Below are positions 57,742 through 64,000 of a stretch of DNA of 64,000 nt, piece by piece. The stretch covers positions 310,001 through 374,000 of the forward strand of contig JASANG010003119.1 in the NCBI GenBank assembly GCA_030248215.1, in the 5' to 3' direction. The stretch is from Enoplolaimus lenunculus (taxonomy: Eukaryota > Nematoda > Enoplea > Enoplida > Thoracostomopsidae). Numbering within the stretch: the first letter of the stretch is position 1; each line of letters opens with the position of its first letter. The notes under the pieces are model-generated. The model ran no database searches and was not told where the DNA came from. It worked only from the letters and a program-made list of their open reading frames with translations. The position numbers and the translations under genes were made by a program.

Positions 57742-58050
57742 CAATGGCGGATCCATGGGGGGCCACCCCGGCCGTGCCCCCCAACAGCATCTCGACAAAA
57801 ATTATGTAGAGTGTTAATTGCTGTTCTACGTTAGCTAATAACTAATTTGCATATTACCTTAATTGCTTACGTGTGTTCGAGCTTCGCTCAATAAATGTAG
57901 TCCCACTACGACTGGTTCATCTCAATTGAACAAACATAATGAAGTCAATTTTATAGCAATTGTTCGTGATTTGTGTGTGGGTCCAAAATAAGTTTATTGT
58001 CTGTGAAATTTTGCCCCCCTCCCCATTTTGAGATTCTGGATCCGCCACTG
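57742..58050. mobile_element. hAT-type MITE, CAGTGGCGGATCCA ends, perfect 8-bp target duplication
   Basis: CAATGGCGGATCCATGG and ATTCTGGATCCGCCACTG bound it, and TTFCATGT-like flanks are in fact identical: TTTCATGT at 57734-57741 and again at 58051-58058. Compared with 18082-18256 it has about 127 extra bases in the middle, starting GTGTTAATTGCTGTTCTACG. Confidence 0.9.
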
Positions 58051-58673
58051 TTTCATGTAGTAGTGCATACTGCATACATAACTAATTTGACTGGAAATTT
58101 AGATTATTAGCCTTTTTAATCCTAGGTGCTCTTTCGAAGGGGTGTAGCAGAAGTTTACACCCACATTACTTGTTTATTATATTCGTGAGCGTAAGCGCAG
58201 TACGACGAATTGTCTGCCAGTATTCGGGCTTATGCGTGAAAAATCCTCTAGAATGTGTGTATTTCAGATTTGTTAATATCTCAATTTAAATCTTAGATCC
58301 TCTCGCGAAACTTTTAGAGGGACAAGAAAAATGAGCACTTTTAGCAGGATTTAGAGTAAATTTCGGATTGTTAGAGGTTAGAAAGTTTTGCTTTACTTTG
58401 CCTCGGATTCATTTAGTATCTAGTATGCGCTTTGCGTTGTATTGCAATAACTAAAGCTAGTGTTAATATTTAAGTAACTATATTTTTTGTTTGATAAGTG
58501 ATCACAGGCGGCCAGTTTACCTTGAAATGATCGACGGTGACATGTGTTTTGAAAATTACCGGCGTTTTTTACAAGAAAGAGTTGCTGAGGAAATTGTTAC
58601 CGCAAAATACCGTTAGCATGATTTGATATTTACTGCTGCCAAAAGGGTTTAACCGATCCGCTTACCATCATGG

Positions 58674-59050
58674 CAGGGTTCAACCGGAATTCCTGTTCCA
58701 ACCGGAACTCTTCAAATATTGAACTCCTTGTCCTGTTCCTGCATTGAAAGATGCAGGAACCAGGATTTTTTACGGTTTTCTGGCAAATTTTTCACAATCA
58801 TCTAAATACTGGAAACTTTGCCTTTAAAAAAGCTACTTCGATAATGAGTGTTTTTTGCAATTAGTTCAATTTTGTTAATAAATTGTAAGGTTAAAAAGTT
58901 CATGTGTTTTCGCTGCAATTTCTGATGAAACAGCTGAAAATTCGCTTAAGCCATTTGTTGGCTAGTTTTGCAAAAAGTGCAACATTAATTCGGTGATGGA
59001 AATTATTTCCGATTCCGGTTGCGGAAAACTTAGTTCCTGTTGGAACCGTG
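58674..59050. mobile_element. hAT-type MITE, GTTCCTGTT family
   Basis: CAGGGTTCAACCGGAATTCC at the left and AGTTCCTGTTGGAACCGTG at the right; the core TACGGTTTTCTGGCAAATTT is shared with 35663 and 40371. Most complete member of this family. Confidence 0.75.
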
Positions 59051-59819
59051 GCCCGTAATTTCATTTCGGAAAGGGTCTACCTGATGTAATGGAAGAGTAT
59101 TCGATTTCATGAATCCAGGATGTTATTCTAACGTTTGTTAAAATTCTTTATTTTTTGCCTCCAGAGACTTCAGGAGAGATGTATTTCCTTTGTCCATCCC
59201 CGTGTATATGCACCTGCTTCGAGTTACTGAAAAATCGGTAGACGGAGCAAAAGTTAATCAAAAATCTGCTGTCATATGTCCAGTTCACTATAACATGTAA
59301 TTAAGCTTTGTGAAAACGAAACATTGCCTAAAAGTTAGCAGAAGGCTTGAACTGTTTAAGTTGTATGTTGTTTTATTTGGGTTTATTTGGGTTTATTTTC
59401 AGGCATTAATTTTATCTAATTTATCAATGACTACCAATTAAAAAAGACTTATTTATCTGCGTACATAATAAATAATGCTCAAAATATATATATAGTACGT
59501 ATGTTGTGTAATACAAATCGCTGAAACCTGAGCATATTGCTCAAATGTAATAACGTAGCCCGATCGTTCAATTACGCAGTGCTGCTCATGCATCAGGAAT
59601 CTGCAGAAATGTGGTTATATTATTCAGTCTTACTCGAAAGTAAACAAAATTTCGCTCCGAACGATTAACACGACTGTGAACCAGTTTTTTGGATTGGTAC
59701 AGTACAGTACGTACGTATATTACATTAACATTGGTCAAATAGAATAACTTGCCGAATTTTACTGCTCATTGCTACTGCTTGCACTGTTTGCGCGTTCGAC
59801 AACCAAAATTGTAATCAGT
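59051..59819. promoter_or_regulatory. Presumed 5' flank or intron of MEF2
   Basis: Directly upstream of the first MEF2 coding exon. A GTAATCAG ends one base before the ATG, so this exon may be reached by splicing from a 5' untranslated exon. No TATA box in a convincing place. The regulatory assignment rests on position alone. Confidence 0.3.
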
Positions 59820-61366
<1,547 letters not shown>

Positions 61367-62129
61367 TAAATCAATTTTGTGCTGTTTTTTCACAAGGGCG
61401 CTACTGTCCCATCGCTCGCCAACCCCCCTCCTACTTCTCTAAACGCATCATTCTTGAGACAACTAAAAACCTGAAGAAAGTACTTTTGGACTGTTGTGGT
61501 GTATAAGAAAGAAAACCGCTAAGAGTGAAATTCTTGGGGAACTACCAAAGTGTCGAAGTGTCAATATAGCTGCGGCAAGTAAAGCCGGATCTATTTGTCC
61601 GGATCGTTCAGTGGAAACACTTAAAACTAATACTGCTTTGGGATGTACATAGTGCTAAAATCTGGGGTTAGTTTCTCTGTGCCAGGCTCGTAGCGAGCTC
61701 ACCTGGTTCGGGTGCATGCTAAAATTTTAAGAAAGAGCATATACAAGCGTTTCAAGTAGCCTTCAAGCGAGGTTGAAACGCTTCTTGACGAGGCTAATCT
61801 TTTTGTTCGGTATCGAGACTCCCCTGCCCCAAGCTGGTTATGGGATTGGTCCCTGGCATCGCTATTTAGTGACAACTTGAGGGGCGTTGCATCTGGACGC
61901 AACGGTACAAACCAAAACAAAAACTGATTTGACTCTGAAATTTTTGATTTGGTAGCAAACGAATTTTAAAGCGACTTCTAAGTGGTCGCATCAAACAACG
62001 TGGAGAGAGAGCGAATGATTTGGTGTATGATTTGTCAGTCGAAAAGCCCTGCATTTGTTACTCGTTATCAAATTATCAAGAACAGCATGGTGTAATGGTG
62101 ACATTTAAAACTAATGTTTTGTGATTGAA

Positions 62130-62330
62130 GTATTGCGCTTGGTATCACAATTCGTCTACCGACAACTTGTAATCCGAAACCTGCTTCATCGACTCGACAA
62201 TTCATCGCCCGTAATTATGCTTTAGGCTTACACACACGCAGCAGGCTTAGAATTACGCTTAGGATTATCGTTAGATTTGTCGATCCGGCTTTAGGATACT
62301 CGGTCGACGAGTCGACGAATTGTAGTGAAG
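62130..62330. mobile_element. Putative foldback element, GTCGACTCGACAA type
   Basis: CACAATTCGTCTACCGACAA at the left and GTCGACGAGTCGACGAATTG at the right are inverted; CGACTCGACAATTCATCGCC and CTTAGGATTATCG lie inside. Similar words occur at 54690-55190. Confidence 0.5.
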
Positions 62331-63112
62331 ACTCGTTGCGCATAGATGTCATTAAAGATGCGCACGGTGACAAAAAATTTGTTTTGATACCTTCTTATAT
62401 ATGAAATATTTATGTTTTTGCATTGAAACTGTTTATATTATACAACTGTAGTTGGCAACATTGTACGTATGTTACATATCGCCTGGATAGGAAGCACGTG
62501 ATTGATACATAAATAATATATACGAGGGGTGTTACCTTTTTTATACTTTATAAGACTATACGTATATATTATATAATGCCGTGTACAAGAATATATATAA
62601 TATATGTATGTATTTTTTGAGTATGGTGAAATGTTAGCTGTACTGTGTATAGATTGTGTTAATGATATATGTGCTAAACTCATTAGATTGCTGGGGCATA
62701 GCTTGGATTCTGGGTATGGGTACTGTATTGTAAAAAAATTAGCAAGGATTGTATTTTTACCCACTGAAAACGTTCCAGAAACCTCAATACAACACCGAGG
62801 TGTGGGATTTGACCCTTAAGTCACATTAGGTACGCCATTGTGTCATAGTGATAAGACCTGTGTTGCTCAAGGTCGTTTTAGGAGTGTTATAGAAGCCTAC
62901 AGCTGCTATTTTGATTTGTAGTGTTTTATTGTGGCTCGTTTGGTTAAAAATTTTTTTACATATACAAATACAAAAATATATATAGCTGGTAAGTGCTAGA
63001 TATATGAGCTTGAGAAACATTCACCGATAAACAAACGTTGTGTCATGCATACTACTGAGTTCGTGTACAAAGCGACACTGGCGCGCCTTTTGTACGTACG
63101 TACCAGGGTGGC

Positions 63113-63415
63113 AACAAAGGTTCGGATTCGGATTCAGCAAAAGTTGGAGGTTCGGATTCGGATTCGGTTGTGGAAAAGCCGAATTCAACAAAGTTCGGCA
63201 ATATGTCTTTTCATTTTTAAGCAATAAAATTTTAAATACCTTGCTATAAAAATCAATATTTTTTATTTCAGGTGAGAAATCTCAGAACTGACTTCGGGAC
63301 GAAATATATTAACGTATTAAAAGTTATACGGCTGGCATTGCGTTGATATTCTGAAACAAATTATAGATATATCTGAAATTTACAACATGCATTGATTCGG
63401 ATTCGGTTTCGGTCC
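63113..63415. mobile_element. hAT-like MITE, TTCGGATTCGG type, copy 2
   Basis: CAGGGTGGCAACAAAGGTTC at the left end, and the core (ATTTCAGGTGAGAAATCTCA; ATTAACGTATTAAAAGT) nearly identical to 30134-30518. The right end (GATTCGGATTCGGTTTCGG) is rearranged. Confidence 0.7.
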
Positions 63416-63484
63416 CGCTCCCGAAATTTCTGGACAAACAAGAAAAAGTACTGTTCACAAGTTTTAGGATAACGTTCTGCATAT

Positions 63485-63767
63485 TGCCTGGGTTTTTAAA
63501 ATCTTACTTAAGTATTTACTTAAACTATGCGTAAGTAAGTACTTTAGTCGCTGACTTAATACTTAACTTTTCAAACAAAACAGGTACCTAAATGCCAAAT
63601 GTGACCCATTGTCATAACAAAAAAGTGACAGTTTTGATGTATATTAAAGAGGCACCACGAGTCTGCAATTTCAGTAGGACCAAGGTTTGTATACCTGAAC
63701 GGTTAATTTGTAATTATCACATTTAATCAGCGGTTTTACTTAAGGAGGGTTTCAAAAACCCAGCCAT
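63485..63767. mobile_element. MITE with TTACTTAAGTA ends, copy 2
   Basis: GCCTGGGTTTTTAAAATCTT at the left and GGGTTTCAAAAACCCAGCC at the right; internal blocks match 10201-10487. Confidence 0.75.
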
Positions 63768-64000
63768 TGAATGAATGTCAAAAACGATTCTTTTACATGA
63801 AGTTATATCCGTTCACACTGAAATCCTGGTTGTACGCGCTTGGCATGGCTGCTTTTACGTGTGATTGTCTCTTGTCCACTTTCCCCCACATTTGAGGTTA
63901 AGGCTCAGGCTTACGGCCAGGTAAAGGCTTAGAGAAAGGTTGAGGTTTGCCGTAACCAAATATTGGGTCGTATCTTGGCAGTGCTACAATCTTAAGCTGT

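Overview
The window is animal nuclear DNA. It is AT-rich, crowded with short foldback and hAT-type DNA transposons, and carries a few intron-rich genes whose exons can be joined with consistent phase and consensus splice sites. Family relationships (a GABA-A-type receptor subunit, an HSDL1-type short-chain dehydrogenase, MEF2), short introns, very many MITEs and acceptor sites lying just upstream of start codons (compatible with spliced-leader trans-splicing) suggest a marine invertebrate deuterostome, most likely a tunicate. That placement is inference.

Layout. 1-9445: no recognisable gene, only MITE families and unique AT-rich DNA. 9446-16056 (+): complete eight-exon gene for a Cys-loop ligand-gated channel subunit of the GABA-A/glycine type (570 residues), with a Gly-Glu-Arg cation-type filter in place of the anion-type motif. 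16057-24700: transposons, an unrecognised three-exon small membrane protein on the minus strand (19059-20065), an opposing plus-strand exon candidate (20115-20284), a 1.5-kb 18-bp minisatellite (about 21657-23190) and a 0.9-kb element with 176-bp inverted ends (23228-24124). 24709-29843 (-): complete eight-exon gene for an HSDL1-like dehydrogenase (349 residues) that keeps the catalytic tyrosine. 29844-59819: about 30 kb with no family I recognise. It holds a SINE/LINE cluster (31.1-34.9 kb), a possible small two-exon gene (36.45-39.36 kb), a GC-rich exon-like island (46.1-46.36 kb) and many hAT and foldback elements. 59820-61246 (+): the first two coding exons of MEF2; the gene runs off the right side. 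A CpG-rich foldback with a 21-bp minisatellite sits in its first intron.

The genes do not form a pathway; they are ordinary neighbours. The parts most worth checking are the channel's predicted ion selectivity, the active-type HSDL1, the undescribed small genes, and the two minisatellites: one repeats a Myb-type site, the other grew inside a foldback transposon in MEF2.
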